This document shows positions 37,955-46,965 of a stretch of DNA of 64,000 nucleotides, one piece after another. The position numbers were made by a program, and so were the translations under genes. The notes below the pieces were generated by a model, which saw nothing but the letters and a program-made list of their open reading frames with translations, was not told the DNA's origin and made no database searches. Each line of letters starts with the position of its first letter. The first letter of the stretch is position 1. The DNA is from Azospirillum sp. TSO35-2 (GTDB taxonomy: Bacteria > Pseudomonadota > Alphaproteobacteria > Azospirillales > Azospirillaceae): the NCBI RefSeq assembly GCF_003116095.1, contig NZ_LGRA01000008.1, positions 241,452 to 305,451 on the forward strand. Reading direction: 5' to 3'.

Positions 37955-40234
37955 ATGCCCGTGGACGATCTCAGCCGCTTCAAACAGACCTACTTCGACG
38001 AAAGCGCCGAACTGCTGGCCGTCGCCGAGGCCGGGCTGTTGCGCCTCGCGCCCGGCGGGGTCGACATGGACGAGGTCAACGCGATCTTCCGCGCCGTCCA
38101 TTCGATCAAGGGCGGCGGCGGCGCCTTCGGCTTCGGCGAGCTGGTCGCCTTCGCCCACGAGTTTGAAACGGTGATGGACGGCGTGCGCAACGCCGACATC
38201 CCCGTCACCACCGGGCTGGTCGACACGCTGATCCGCGCCAACGACGTGCTGGCGCAGATGCTGTCCTACGCCGCCGACGGCACCGAGGCCCCGGCCGGCA
38301 CCACCGACGACACCGTCGCGGCGCTGCGCCGTTTCCTGGGCAAGGCCGACCCGGCACCCGGAGCCGCCGCCCCGCCGCCGGAGCCCGCCGCCCTCCTCCC
38401 CGACGACGAGGACGACGAGGCCGGCATCTTCGGCGACGCGCTGGCCGCCATCCAGGCCGCCCGCGACGACCGCCCGGCGGCGGCCCTCCCCGGCGCCATC
38501 CCGGACGGCAAGGTCCGCTGGACCATCGTCTTCCGCCCCAAGGCCGAGCTGCTGCTGTCCGGCAACGAGCCGACCTACATGCTGCGCGCCCTGCGCCGGC
38601 TGGGCGAGGCGGAGATCGTCTGCCACCTGGACCGGCTGCCGTCCCTGCGCGACCTCGACGCCGAGCTGCTGCACCTGTCCTGGACGGTCACCCTGCTGGC
38701 CGACGCCGGCGTCGACCGCGCCCGGATCGACGACGTCTTCGAATTCGTCGCCGACGACTGCGACATCCGCATCAGCGCCGAGGCGCCGCCGCCCGCCGTC
38801 ATCCCTCCGGCGGAGGCCGTTTCCGCGAACGCCGCTCCGGCGAACCTGCCCGAACCGGCCGCGCCCACCGCCGCCCCGGCTGCCCCGCCGGCGGCGACGA
38901 CCTCCAGCCCGTCCGGCCCGCCGCCCGGCGGCGCCAAGCCCAAGGCCAACGGCAACGGCGGCGACCATGCCGGGCCGACCACCCACACCATCCGGGTCGA
39001 TCTCGACAAGATCGACCGGCTGGTCAACATGGTCGGCGAGATGGTGATCACCCAGGCGATGATCGCCGAGCATCTGCGCGACCTGCCGCCCGGCCAGTTC
39101 CAGGAGCTGCGGGAAGGGCTGGAGGGGCTGGCCCAGCACACCCGCGAGCTGCGCGAGAGCGTGATGTCGATCCGGGCCCAGCCGGTCTCCAGCGTCTTCT
39201 CGCGCATGCCGAGGCTGGTGCGCGAATGCGCCGCCGCCACCGGCAAGGAGGTGATGCTGGTCACCTCGGGCGAGACGACGGAGGTGGACAAGACGGTGGT
39301 GGAGAACCTCGTCGATCCGCTGACCCACATGATCCGCAACTCGATCGACCACGGGCTGGAGGGCCCGGACGAGCGCGAGCGGATCGGCAAGCCGCGCGCC
39401 GGCACCGTGCACCTGTCGGCCGCCCACCGGTCGGGCCGCATCGTGATCGAGGTGACCGACGACGGCCGCGGCATCAACCGCGCCAAGGTGCTGTCGAAGG
39501 CGATCGAAAAGGGACTGGTCCAGCCGGGCGCCAGCCTGTCCGACGAGGAGATCGACCACCTGATCTTCCTGCCCGGCTTCTCCACCGCCGACCAGGTGTC
39601 GAACCTGTCCGGCCGCGGCGTCGGCATGGACGTGGTGCGGCGGAACATCTCCAGCCTGGGCGGCCGCATCGGCGTCTATTCGGCGCCGGGCGAAGGGTCG
39701 CGCTTCGTGCTGTCGCTGCCGCTGACGCTCGCGGTGCTCGACGGCATGGTGATCTCGGTCGGCGAGGAGCGCTTCGTCCTGCCGCTGACCAACATCGTCG
39801 AGAGCCTGCGGCCCAAGCCGGCCGACCTGCACGGGCTGGTCAACAAGTGCGACGTCATGATGGCGCGCGGCGAGTATGTCCGGCTGGTCCACCTGCACCG
39901 GCTGTTCGGCATCCCCCGGGCCATCGACGACGCCACCCGCGGGCTGGTCGTGCTGGTGGAGACGGAGGACGGCTCGCGCCTCGGCCTCGTCGTCGACGAG
40001 GTGCTGGGCCAGCAGCAGGTCGTCATCAAGAGCCTGGAGGCCAATTTCCGCCGCCTGGACGGGGTCGCCGCCGCGACCATCCTGGGCGACGGGCGGGTCG
40101 CGCTGATCCTCGACGTCGCCGGCCTGCGCGAGATGAGCCGGCATTCCGGCACCACCACCACCGCGCCCACCACCACATCGGCCCTGCCCGCCCTGCAGGA
40201 TCAGGCCGACCAGCGTCAACGCCAACCGGTTTGA
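37955..40234 (+). CDS. cheA: Chemotaxis histidine kinase CheA
   Basis: 759 residues. P1 phosphotransfer domain with His49 in A-V-H-S-I-K-G-G-G-G. An acidic Pro-rich linker is followed by a second small domain (about 185-275, beginning V-R-W-T-I-V-F-R-P) seen in a subset of CheA proteins. The dimer domain P3 (about 340-400, I-R-V-D-L-D-K-I-D-R-L-V-N-M-V-G-E) is followed by the ATPase P4 with N-box H-M-I-R-N-S-I-D-H-G-L-E and G-boxes D-D-G-R-G-I and G-R-G-V-G-M-D. The CheW-like P5 ends the protein. It sits between cheY and cheW. Confidence 0.97.
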   Translation: MPVDDLSRFKQTYFDESAELLAVAEAGLLRLAPGGVDMDEVNAIFRAVHSIKGGGGAFGFGELVAFAHEFETVMDGVRNADIPVTTGLVDTLIRANDVLAQMLSYAADGTEAPAGTTDDTVAALRRFLGKADPAPGAAAPPPEPAALLPDDEDDEAGIFGDALAAIQAARDDRPAAALPGAIPDGKVRWTIVFRPKAELLLSGNEPTYMLRALRRLGEAEIVCHLDRLPSLRDLDAELLHLSWTVTLLADAGVDRARIDDVFEFVADDCDIRISAEAPPPAVIPPAEAVSANAAPANLPEPAAPTAAPAAPPAATTSSPSGPPPGGAKPKANGNGGDHAGPTTHTIRVDLDKIDRLVNMVGEMVITQAMIAEHLRDLPPGQFQELREGLEGLAQHTRELRESVMSIRAQPVSSVFSRMPRLVRECAAATGKEVMLVTSGETTEVDKTVVENLVDPLTHMIRNSIDHGLEGPDERERIGKPRAGTVHLSAAHRSGRIVIEVTDDGRGINRAKVLSKAIEKGLVQPGASLSDEEIDHLIFLPGFSTADQVSNLSGRGVGMDVVRRNISSLGGRIGVYSAPGEGSRFVLSLPLTLAVLDGMVISVGEERFVLPLTNIVESLRPKPADLHGLVNKCDVMMARGEYVRLVHLHRLFGIPRAIDDATRGLVVLVETEDGSRLGLVVDEVLGQQQVVIKSLEANFRRLDGVAAATILGDGRVALILDVAGLREMSRHSGTTTTAPTTTSALPALQDQADQRQRQPV

Positions 40235-40244
40235 GGCCCAAGCG

Positions 40245-40820
40245 ATGAGCAGTTCCACCGCAATCGCCCCCGTCGGCGGCAGCCGCAGCGCAAGCTCCGG
40301 CGACGGCCGCACCGACCTGCAGGCGCTCAACAACGCCGGCAACGGGACGGAGGAGCAGTACGTCACCTTCACCGTCGGCGCCGAGGAATACGGGGTCAAC
40401 ATCCTGGCCGTGCGGGAAATCCGCGGCTGGACACCGGAAAGCCGGCTTCCCAACCTGCCCGACTATGTCCGCGGCGTGATCAACCTGCGCGGCATCATCA
40501 TCCCGATCTTCGACCTGCGCGCCCGTTTCGGCGGCGGCATGACCCAGGTGACGAAGCGCCACGTCGTCGTGGTGATGCAGGTGGGCGAGCGCACCCGCGG
40601 CATCCTGGTCGACGCCATCTCCGACATCCTGGCCATCGGCCCCGACGCGATCAAGCCGCCGCCCGACGTCGACAGCGGCCTGATCGACGCCGAATACCTC
40701 AGCGGCCTCTACACCGCCGACGACCGGATGGTGACCCTGCTGAACGTCGACAAGCTGTTCGCCGGCGAGCATGTCGACCACGAGGCCACGCCGCGCGCCG
40801 CGCTGCCCGAACAGACCTGA
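40245..40820 (+). CDS. cheW: Chemotaxis coupling protein CheW
   Basis: 191 residues. A 35-residue flexible N-terminus precedes the CheW fold: Q-Y-V-T-F-T-V-G-A-E-E-Y-G-V-N-I-L, R-G-V-I-N-L-R-G-I-I-I-P-I and I-L-V-D-A-I-S-D-I-L. It joins CheA to receptors in the polar or cytoplasmic array. It starts 10 bases after cheA. Confidence 0.95.
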   Translation: MSSSTAIAPVGGSRSASSGDGRTDLQALNNAGNGTEEQYVTFTVGAEEYGVNILAVREIRGWTPESRLPNLPDYVRGVINLRGIIIPIFDLRARFGGGMTQVTKRHVVVVMQVGERTRGILVDAISDILAIGPDAIKPPPDVDSGLIDAEYLSGLYTADDRMVTLLNVDKLFAGEHVDHEATPRAALPEQT

Positions 40821-40882
40821 CGCGCCGACCCAGGGCACCGCGCAAGGCCGACGAACAAGAAGCACGAAGGGAAGACCCAGCG

Positions 40883-43708
40883 ATGGCCAGCGACAGCACG
40901 ACCGCCAAATCCGGATCCATCCTCAGCAACATGCGGATCGCCAAGCGCCTTTGGCTGGTCTTCGGCCTGCTGCTGGTGCTGATCGCCGCCCAGTCCGGCG
41001 TCGGCGTCTTCGGCCTCGACGGCATGAACCGCCGCATCGACGGCGTCATCGCCGCGGGCGACCTCGCCGTCTTCGCCAAGGATCTGGAAATCAAGCTGGC
41101 CGCCGAGCGCCTGCAGACGCGCGAGTACATCAACCTCGGCACGCCCGAAGCGCTGGAGCGGCTGCGCGTCCTGCGCGGCGCCTTCGACGCGGCGATGGCC
41201 GAACGGCAGGCCCGGCTGAAGGCCTCGCCGCAGGCCGCCGCCTTCGCCGAGCTGAACACGCTGCACGCCGCCTACCACGCCCGGTTCGACGCCGTGCGCG
41301 CCGTACGCGAGCGCGCCGACCGCACCCTGCACGACCGGATGGACCCGGTCGGCGCCCGCGTGACCACGCTGCTGGAACAGGTGATCGCCGCGGCCGGGGA
41401 AAAAGGGGCCGGGGAAAAGGCCGCCGCCTTCGACGTGCAGGAGGCGGAAAAGCACTGGATCATGACCCGCTTCGTCGCCAACCGCGCGCTCGGCCTGCGG
41501 GACGCCGCCGCCGCCGCCCAGGTCGAGGGCGAGGGCAAGGCGATGGGCGACAGCCTCGCCCGGCTGCTGGCCGGCACCCGCGGCAACACCGCGCTGGCCG
41601 CGACGATCGGACCGGCGCTGCGCGAGATCGACGCCCGCGCCGCCGATTACCGCGCCGCCTTCCGCGACGCGATGGCGGCGAACGACGAGGCGAAGCGGCT
41701 GGCCGACGACCTCGCCGCCGCCGCCGCCGCGATCAACACCGCCATCGACGGCATCGTCGCCGCCATCGCCAAGGGGTCCGCCGCCGTCGAGGACGAGGCC
41801 GGGCGGGAGGCCGCCTTCACCATCCGGCTGACCCTGGTCCTGGGGCTGCTGTCGCTGGTGATCGGCGTCGTCGCCGCCAACCGCCTCGCCGCCTCGATCA
41901 TCGGCCCGGTCACCGGCATCCGCCGGGTGATGGCCGACCTGACCGACGGCAAGCTGGCGGTCACCGTGCCGCACACCGGCCAGCGGGACGAGCTGGGCGA
42001 CATGGCCCGCGCCGTCGCCGCCTTCAAGGACGAGGCGGTGGAGGCCCTGCGCTCGCGCATCGCGCTGGAGCGGGTGTCGGCCAACATCATGATGGCGGAC
42101 ACCGACGGCCGCATCCTGTACGCCAACGACTCGATCATGGCGATGTTCCGCCACGCGGAAGCCGACCTGAAGGCCTCGCTGCCCGGCTTCGACTGCCGGA
42201 CGCTGGTCGGCCGGAACTTCGACGCCTTCCACCGTGAACCGGGCCACCAGCGCCACCTGCTCGCCGACCTGACCCAGACCCACCGCGGCATCGCCAAGAC
42301 CGGCGGCCGCACCTTCCAGATCGTCGCCAATCCGGTGGTCAGCCGCCAGGGCGAGAAGCTCGGCACCGTCGTCGAATGGCGCGACCTGACCGAGGAGCTG
42401 GCGATCGAGGCCGAGATCGGCGACATGGTCGACAGCGCGGTGCGCGGCGACTTCAGCCACCGCATCGGGCTGGACGGCAAGAGCGGCTTCTTCCGTCTGG
42501 TCAGCGAACGCATCAACCGGCTGGCCGAGAACGTCGCCGGCGTCACCGAAGAGCTGGCGACGATGCTGGAGGCGCTGTCGCGCGGCGACCTGACCCGCCG
42601 GATCGACAAGCAGTACGAAGGCGTGTTCCAGCGGCTGAAGGAGGACTTCAACGGCACGGTGGAGCAGTTGTCCGGCATCGTGCAGCGCATCGACCAGGCC
42701 GCCGCCTCCATCGCCGTCGCCAGCCGCGAGGTCGCCGAAGGCAGCATGGACCTGTCGGAGCGGACCGAGCAGCAGGCCTCCTCCCTGGAGGAGACCGCGG
42801 CCAGCATGGAACAGCTCTCCGCCACCGTGCGGTCCAACGCCGACAACGCCCAGAAGGTCAACGGCTACGCGACGGAGGCCCGCAGCGCGGCGTCGCGCGG
42901 CGGCAGCGTGGCGACCAACGCCGTGGAGGCGATGCGCCGGATCGAGCAGTCGTCGCAGAAGATCTCCGACATCATCGGGGTGATCGACGAGATCGCCTTC
43001 CAGACCAACCTGCTGGCGCTGAACGCGGCGGTCGAGGCGGCGCGGGCCGGCGACGCCGGGCGCGGCTTCGCCGTGGTGGCGCAGGAGGTGCGGCAGCTCG
43101 CCCAGCGCTCCGCCCAGGCGTCGAAGGAGATCAAGGGCCTGATCCTGGACAGCGATGCCCAGGTCAAGGACGGCGTCGATCTGGTGCGCAAGGCCGGTCA
43201 GGCGCTCGACGGCATCGTGTCGGGGGTGCAGCAGGTGGCGACGCTGATCGCCGAGATGGCCTCGGCCTCGACCGAGCAGGCGACGGCGCTGGACGAGATC
43301 AATTCCACCGTCGCCAACATGGACGAGATGACCCAGAAGAACGCCGCGCTGGTCGAGGAAACCACCGCCGCCGCCCACGCGATGAGCGGTCAGGCCGGCG
43401 ACCTCAAGGCGCTGGTCGGCTTCTTCAAGTTCGAGCAGGCGGCCGGGGCCGGCTATGGCGCCGCCGCACCGCGCGCCGCCGCCCCCATCGCGCCGATGGC
43501 CCGCCGCGCCGCTCCCGCCGCCACCCATGCCGCCCACGCCCCGGTCCGCACCGCCGCCAAGCCGGCGGCCAAGCCCGCCGCCCGCAACGGCGCCACGGCC
43601 TCCACCACCCGTCCGGCGCCCCGCCCCGACGCCCCGGCCCGCGGCGGCGCCCCGGTCGCCGTGCTGAAGCACAGCGTCAGCGACGACGACGATTGGAAGG
43701 AGTTCTGA
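40883..43708 (+). CDS. Methyl-accepting chemotaxis protein with HBM-like sensor, PAS and CheR-tether pentapeptide
   Basis: 941 residues. Two membrane helices (about 17-40 and 312-333) enclose an all-helical periplasmic region of about 270 residues, the size of a helical bimodular (HBM) ligand domain. HAMP (about 335-390), a cytoplasmic PAS domain (about 392-505, M-A-D-T-D-G-R-I-L-Y-A-N), a second HAMP-like stretch, then the signalling domain with hairpin tip I-A-F-Q-T-N-L-L-A-L-N-A-A-V-E-A-A near 700. A long Ala/Pro tail ends D-D-D-D-W-K-E-F, which resembles the NWETF pentapeptide that binds CheR. Ligand unknown. Last gene of the che cluster; no cheR or cheB is present nearby. Confidence 0.93.
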   Translation: MASDSTTAKSGSILSNMRIAKRLWLVFGLLLVLIAAQSGVGVFGLDGMNRRIDGVIAAGDLAVFAKDLEIKLAAERLQTREYINLGTPEALERLRVLRGAFDAAMAERQARLKASPQAAAFAELNTLHAAYHARFDAVRAVRERADRTLHDRMDPVGARVTTLLEQVIAAAGEKGAGEKAAAFDVQEAEKHWIMTRFVANRALGLRDAAAAAQVEGEGKAMGDSLARLLAGTRGNTALAATIGPALREIDARAADYRAAFRDAMAANDEAKRLADDLAAAAAAINTAIDGIVAAIAKGSAAVEDEAGREAAFTIRLTLVLGLLSLVIGVVAANRLAASIIGPVTGIRRVMADLTDGKLAVTVPHTGQRDELGDMARAVAAFKDEAVEALRSRIALERVSANIMMADTDGRILYANDSIMAMFRHAEADLKASLPGFDCRTLVGRNFDAFHREPGHQRHLLADLTQTHRGIAKTGGRTFQIVANPVVSRQGEKLGTVVEWRDLTEELAIEAEIGDMVDSAVRGDFSHRIGLDGKSGFFRLVSERINRLAENVAGVTEELATMLEALSRGDLTRRIDKQYEGVFQRLKEDFNGTVEQLSGIVQRIDQAAASIAVASREVAEGSMDLSERTEQQASSLEETAASMEQLSATVRSNADNAQKVNGYATEARSAASRGGSVATNAVEAMRRIEQSSQKISDIIGVIDEIAFQTNLLALNAAVEAARAGDAGRGFAVVAQEVRQLAQRSAQASKEIKGLILDSDAQVKDGVDLVRKAGQALDGIVSGVQQVATLIAEMASASTEQATALDEINSTVANMDEMTQKNAALVEETTAAAHAMSGQAGDLKALVGFFKFEQAAGAGYGAAAPRAAAPIAPMARRAAPAATHAAHAPVRTAAKPAAKPAARNGATASTTRPAPRPDAPARGGAPVAVLKHSVSDDDDWKEF

Positions 43709-43757
43709 TCGGGCGGCGCCGATCGGGCCTTTGCGCTAAAAGCCGGAATTAACGAAT

Positions 43758-43788
43758 CGGTGGGGATTGCGTGCTGCAATCCCCACCG
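43758..43788. terminator. Perfect 13-bp inverted repeat between the MCP gene and the small lipoprotein
   Basis: CGGTGGGGATTGC (43758-43770) and its exact complement (43776-43788) around loop GTGCT. No T-run follows, so it may be a weak terminator, an RNA processing site or an operator in the leader of the next gene, whose ATG is at 43812. Confidence 0.5.
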
Positions 43789-43811
43789 AACTCGTTTCAG
43801 GAGGACGCTTC

Positions 43812-44003
43812 ATGTCCCGCCGCCCGACGCCCAAGCGCCCGATCCGCCGCCTTCTCCCCCTCGCCGCCCTGCTGCTGCTGGGCGGCTGCGGCGCCGTTAC
43901 CGGCGTGGCGAGCGGCGCCGCCAGCCTCGCCGGCACCGCGGTGGACGTCGTCGGCACCGTCGCCAGCACCTCGGTCGACGTGGTCACCGCACCGATCCGC
44001 TGA
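43812..44003 (+). CDS. Small outer-membrane-type lipoprotein of unknown function
   Basis: 63 residues. A basic N-terminus (M-S-R-R-P-T-P-K-R-P) precedes a hydrophobic stretch and lipobox L-G-G-C (about 26-29). The mature part is about 35 residues of Val/Ala/Gly/Thr/Ser and ends A-P-I-R, similar in style to entericidin-like or NF038104-type small lipoproteins. TTCAGGAGG precedes the ATG, which was chosen over an in-frame ATG 15 codons upstream. No function can be assigned. Confidence 0.7.
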   Translation: MSRRPTPKRPIRRLLPLAALLLLGGCGAVTGVASGAASLAGTAVDVVGTVASTSVDVVTAPIR

Positions 44004-44030
44004 GAGGCCCAGCGACCGTTTTCCGCGTCC

Positions 44031-44609
44031 TCAGTCGATCAGATCCTCGACCTCGCGGACGCGGCCGTTGTCGATCATGAACTGGACCAGTTCGGGGCGT
44101 TGCTTGCCCAGGGTGAAATGACGCTGGCGCACGGCGGCGATCAGGTCGCCGTTGCGGCCGAGGATGTTATCGGCGAACTCGATCATGCGCAGGTTGGGCC
44201 AGGTCTGGGCGCGGATGGCGACCACGGCGGCCACCGCGTCGGCGGCCGGGCGGTCCGGGCAGGCCTGGGCCAGGATCATCGTCAGCGCGGCGGTGGAGCG
44301 CGACACGCCGGCGTGGCAATGGACCAGCAGGTGGCGGCAGTCCACCGGGTCGGCCAGCAGGTCGCGGCCGAAGGCCAGGATGCGTTCGACGTCGGCGCGC
44401 TCCGGCGCGATCTGGCCGCGGGTCGGCTCGATGATGTCGTGGAAGCGCAGCTCCAGCCGCTCATGCTCGCCATAGTCGCCGAAGGCGCTGGGCTCCGTCA
44501 TCTCGGGGTCGAGGATCGACAGCACATGGCTGACCTTGCCGCCGCCGAAGTCGCAAAGCTCGCTCAGACCGCAGACGGTCAGGCCGAAGGGGACGAAATC
44601 GTTGGCCAT
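44031..44609 (-). CDS. Protein-tyrosine / dual-specificity phosphatase-like protein
   Basis: 192 residues. The CX5R active-site loop is L-V-H-C-H-A-G-V-S-R-S-T-A at about 97-109. H-D-I-I-E-P upstream may hold the general-acid Asp. The fold resembles atypical dual-specificity phosphatases found next to metabolic genes in alphaproteobacteria. No signal peptide. The ATG at 44609 gives M-A-N-D-F-V-P-F-G-L-T-V; a frame extension of 20 codons is Pro/Ser low complexity. Substrate unknown. Confidence 0.85.
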   Translation of the reverse strand: MANDFVPFGLTVCGLSELCDFGGGKVSHVLSILDPEMTEPSAFGDYGEHERLELRFHDIIEPTRGQIAPERADVERILAFGRDLLADPVDCRHLLVHCHAGVSRSTAALTMILAQACPDRPAADAVAAVVAIRAQTWPNLRMIEFADNILGRNGDLIAAVRQRHFTLGKQRPELVQFMIDNGRVREVEDLID

Positions 44610-44783
44610 GATTCTCTCGCTGGAAAGCAGGGAGGGGGAAGGCAGGGAGGGGACCGGAGGGGGCGGCATTTGGCACCCCGCTCCGCTCCGCCGTCAACCG
44701 GCGGACTTTCGCGGGCAGCCATTCGTGCACGAACACCACCGACACCGCCTCCCGGCAGCGGCGTGGCCGCTGCGGCCGGCGCG

Positions 44784-45500
44784 TCAGCCCTCCCCGTCCC
44801 CGCCATCCGCCATGTCGCCATCCGCCATGCCGTCCGGCGCGGACGTATCCGCGTCGCGGCGGGGGCGCGGGGTGCGGAGCTTCTTCAGCAGCAGCGAGAA
44901 GGGCTTCAGCGCGGTGTCGAACACCGTCGGATCGCTTTCCAGCCGCGACAGCAGGAAGGCCCCGGCTTCCAGGGTGGAGACGCTCTCGCGCCGCGGCTCC
45001 TTGCGGGCCTGGCCATAGAGCGAGCGGAAGCGCGGGTGCAGCACGATGCGGCGGCATTTCAGCAGCCACGCGTTGCGCCACCACAGCGTCTTGGCCTGGC
45101 TCCAGGTGCCGTCCAGCACGATGACGCCCTCCAGCCCGTCCAGGATTGCGGCGCTGTCGCGCAACGGCTCGCCGTTCCGGTCGACCACCCCCACTTCGGG
45201 CCGGCTGCCGGCGTCGCCGGGCTTCACCGGGCCGAGATAGAGCACGCCCCAGCGCTTGTGATCGACCTCGCGCCCCAGGATGCGCCGCAGGCTGGGCCAG
45301 CTGAGACCGACCTTCACCATCGAGTTGGCGAATTGCAGGTGGGCGATCTGGGCGGTGCCCAAATTCTCCCGCTTTTCCTGCGGGTGCTGCAGGATGAGCA
45401 GAAAGACGCCGTTGTCGATCGGCTGCACTGCCTCGCAAATGCACAGGTGATTAGGTTTCAGGCAGGTGGGGCAAGAGTCGGGTGCGGTGTCGCTGTGCAT
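44784..45500 (-). CDS. DTW-domain protein, tRNA-uridine aminocarboxypropyltransferase (TapT-like)
   Basis: 238 residues. An N-terminal zinc-type Cys cluster (C-P-T-C-L-K-P-N-H-L-C-I-C, about 10-22) is followed by the DTW domain: Q-H-P-Q-E-K-R-E-N-L-G-T-A, then V-L-D-G-T-W-S-Q-A-K-T-L and L-H-P-R-F-R-S-L-Y. E. coli TapT (YfiP) of this family adds the 3-amino-3-carboxypropyl group to uridine 47 of tRNA using SAM. The C-terminal 30 residues are acidic with a short repeated M-A-D-G-D. Substrate position is by family analogy. Confidence 0.88.
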   Translation of the reverse strand: MHSDTAPDSCPTCLKPNHLCICEAVQPIDNGVFLLILQHPQEKRENLGTAQIAHLQFANSMVKVGLSWPSLRRILGREVDHKRWGVLYLGPVKPGDAGSRPEVGVVDRNGEPLRDSAAILDGLEGVIVLDGTWSQAKTLWWRNAWLLKCRRIVLHPRFRSLYGQARKEPRRESVSTLEAGAFLLSRLESDPTVFDTALKPFSLLLKKLRTPRPRRDADTSAPDGMADGDMADGGDGEG

Positions 45501-45830
45501 GGGAGGTACGCATTCCTTGAACGGGATTCACCGATATTCGGCGGGAATATGGGTTGGAACGGCGCCGAAGGGAACCACATCTCACCACGGACGGGGACAA
45601 AGGTGGAAAAGACCGGCGCCGCCGTCCCGGCATGTACGACAGATCCGCGGTTGGTGTTGGTTCGTATAAACCGTTTGTAGAGAGTTCGTCGTGTGTCATT
45701 GGACTCGTGTGACGCGACTCACAGCTGGCCTGGAACTTGCGTAATAGGATCCAGGCAAACAGGACGGTTGGGCCAAGGACGGCCACAGGGCTGATCCACG
45801 GTTCATCCGACGCTCAGAAGGAGACCTGCC
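45501..45830. other. Intergenic region upstream of the DTW gene and the small ORF
   Basis: 330 bases between divergent genes. The part 45640-45780 is A/T-richer and likely promoter-bearing; GGTTCGTATAAACC at about 45659-45672 is a short imperfect palindrome. No promoter could be assigned with confidence. Confidence 0.5.
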
Positions 45831-46001
45831 ATGCTGCCCGCCCATCTCGCCGACCGCCTGCTGAAGCAGCGCCGCGAAACGGACGCCGCGGACTTCGCCC
45901 GCCAACTGCCGTTGCACGCCGAGGATCCCCGCTGGATGACCGATCCCGACCTGTCGGAGCAGCACATCCGCCGCGACCCCGACTGGACCAGCAACTACTG
46001 A
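45831..46001 (+). CDS. Small protein of 56 residues, unknown function
   Basis: A short ORF with a strong ribosome site (CAGAAGGAGACC, 6 bases before ATG). It begins M-L-P-A-H-L-A-D-R-L-L-K-Q-R-R and ends D-P-D-W-T-S-N-Y. The first half is amphipathic and basic; the second half is rich in Asp, Pro and Trp (E-D-P-R-W-M-T-D-P-D). Codon use follows the high-GC pattern of real genes. It overlaps the imuA 3' end by 7 bases on the opposite strand. No family recognised. Confidence 0.6.
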   Translation: MLPAHLADRLLKQRRETDAADFARQLPLHAEDPRWMTDPDLSEQHIRRDPDWTSNY

Positions 46002-46939
46002 CCGGCCCCCGACAGACGGTGATGCCGGGAATCCGGCAGCGCCGTCCGTTGCGCCCCCCATTGCGGCGGCCATGATGCCGCCCATCGGTCAGGATGACCG
46101 CCGTCGGGACGCCTCCCGGTGACGGCGTCGTCCCCCATCTCCCGCCAGACGCCCCGCTCCCAGCCAAGGACCCAGTGTCCCGGCCGGCCGGCCCGGCAGC
46201 GCTCCAGCGCGACACGCCAGCGCGGCGTTCCAAGACCCGGCCCCAGCCGCTCCGGCAGCCCTTCCGCCGGGCGCCATGCCGCATCCTCCGCGTCGTCCCG
46301 GCTGGGCGCCGCCTCCAGCCGCCAACGGGTCACCGCGGCGCTGATCGTCTCTGGTTTGGCACCCCCCTGGCGACGGGCCGGGCCGAGGTCGAGCAGCAGG
46401 CCGGTGACCCCCGACGACTCGGCGGCGAGTTGCAGCCGCCGGCTGGCGGTCAGGTCCACCGCCCCCAGTTCGCCCAGCACCGCCGACAGGGCGGAGCAGC
46501 GCAACGCTTCCTCCATCGCCCACAGCGCGTCGACCGCCCGCACCGCCCGCACCGCGACCAGCCGGTCGGGCGTCAGCCCATAGGCGGCCAGCCCGGGGGC
46601 GTGCAGGTCGCGCCCGCGCAGGATCCACAGCACCGGCGCCCGCGGCGTCGCCAGCCGCGCCAGCAGCGCCGCGGCGAAGGCGGTGCCGGCCCCGGCATCC
46701 TCCGCCGTCACCGCGTGCAGGCAGCCCAGCGGCAGCCCGCCGTCCGGCAGATGGCCATCGACCGCCTCCACTCCGAAGGGCAGCGTCCGCCCCCCTTCCC
46801 CGCCGGCGCCCTCGATCCGCCGGATGCGTGCGCGCAGCTCGGCCAGCCGGCCGGCATGGTCGCGCGACGGATCGTCTGCCGACAGGATGGGCGCCGGCAG
46901 GATGGGCGCCGCCAGGGTTGAGGACGGCAGGGTGGGCAT
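45995..46939 (-). CDS. imuA: ImuA-like RecA-related SOS mutagenesis protein
   Basis: 314 residues from the ATG at 46939, which has GCGGAG upstream and leaves the LexA box in the promoter; an ATG at 46963 lies almost against the box. RecA-like features are L-P-F-G-V-E-A-V-D-G-H-L-P-D-G-G-L-P-L-G and an ATPase-like segment G-A-G-T-A-F-A-A-A-L-L without a perfect Walker A. V-L-W-I-L-R-G-R-D-L-H-A-P-G-L follows. This is the ImuA/SulA-like family that works with ImuB and DnaE2 in damage-induced mutagenesis. Neither partner is adjacent. Confidence 0.85.
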   Translation of the reverse strand: MPTLPSSTLAAPILPAPILSADDPSRDHAGRLAELRARIRRIEGAGGEGGRTLPFGVEAVDGHLPDGGLPLGCLHAVTAEDAGAGTAFAAALLARLATPRAPVLWILRGRDLHAPGLAAYGLTPDRLVAVRAVRAVDALWAMEEALRCSALSAVLGELGAVDLTASRRLQLAAESSGVTGLLLDLGPARRQGGAKPETISAAVTRWRLEAAPSRDDAEDAAWRPAEGLPERLGPGLGTPRWRVALERCRAGRPGHWVLGWERGVWREMGDDAVTGRRPDGGHPDRWAASWPPQWGAQRTALPDSRHHRLSGAGQ

Positions 46940-46965
46940 GACCAGACTCCGCTCGACAGGCATAT

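Noticed and set aside
40709..43672. A 987-codon minus-strand frame opposite the MCP gene
   Set aside because: Mirror of the MCP coding sequence; no recognisable domain.
44623..44660. Direct GGAGGG-type repeats before the phosphatase gene
   Set aside because: Simple purine-rich low complexity encoding an unneeded extension of the frame; no regular unit.
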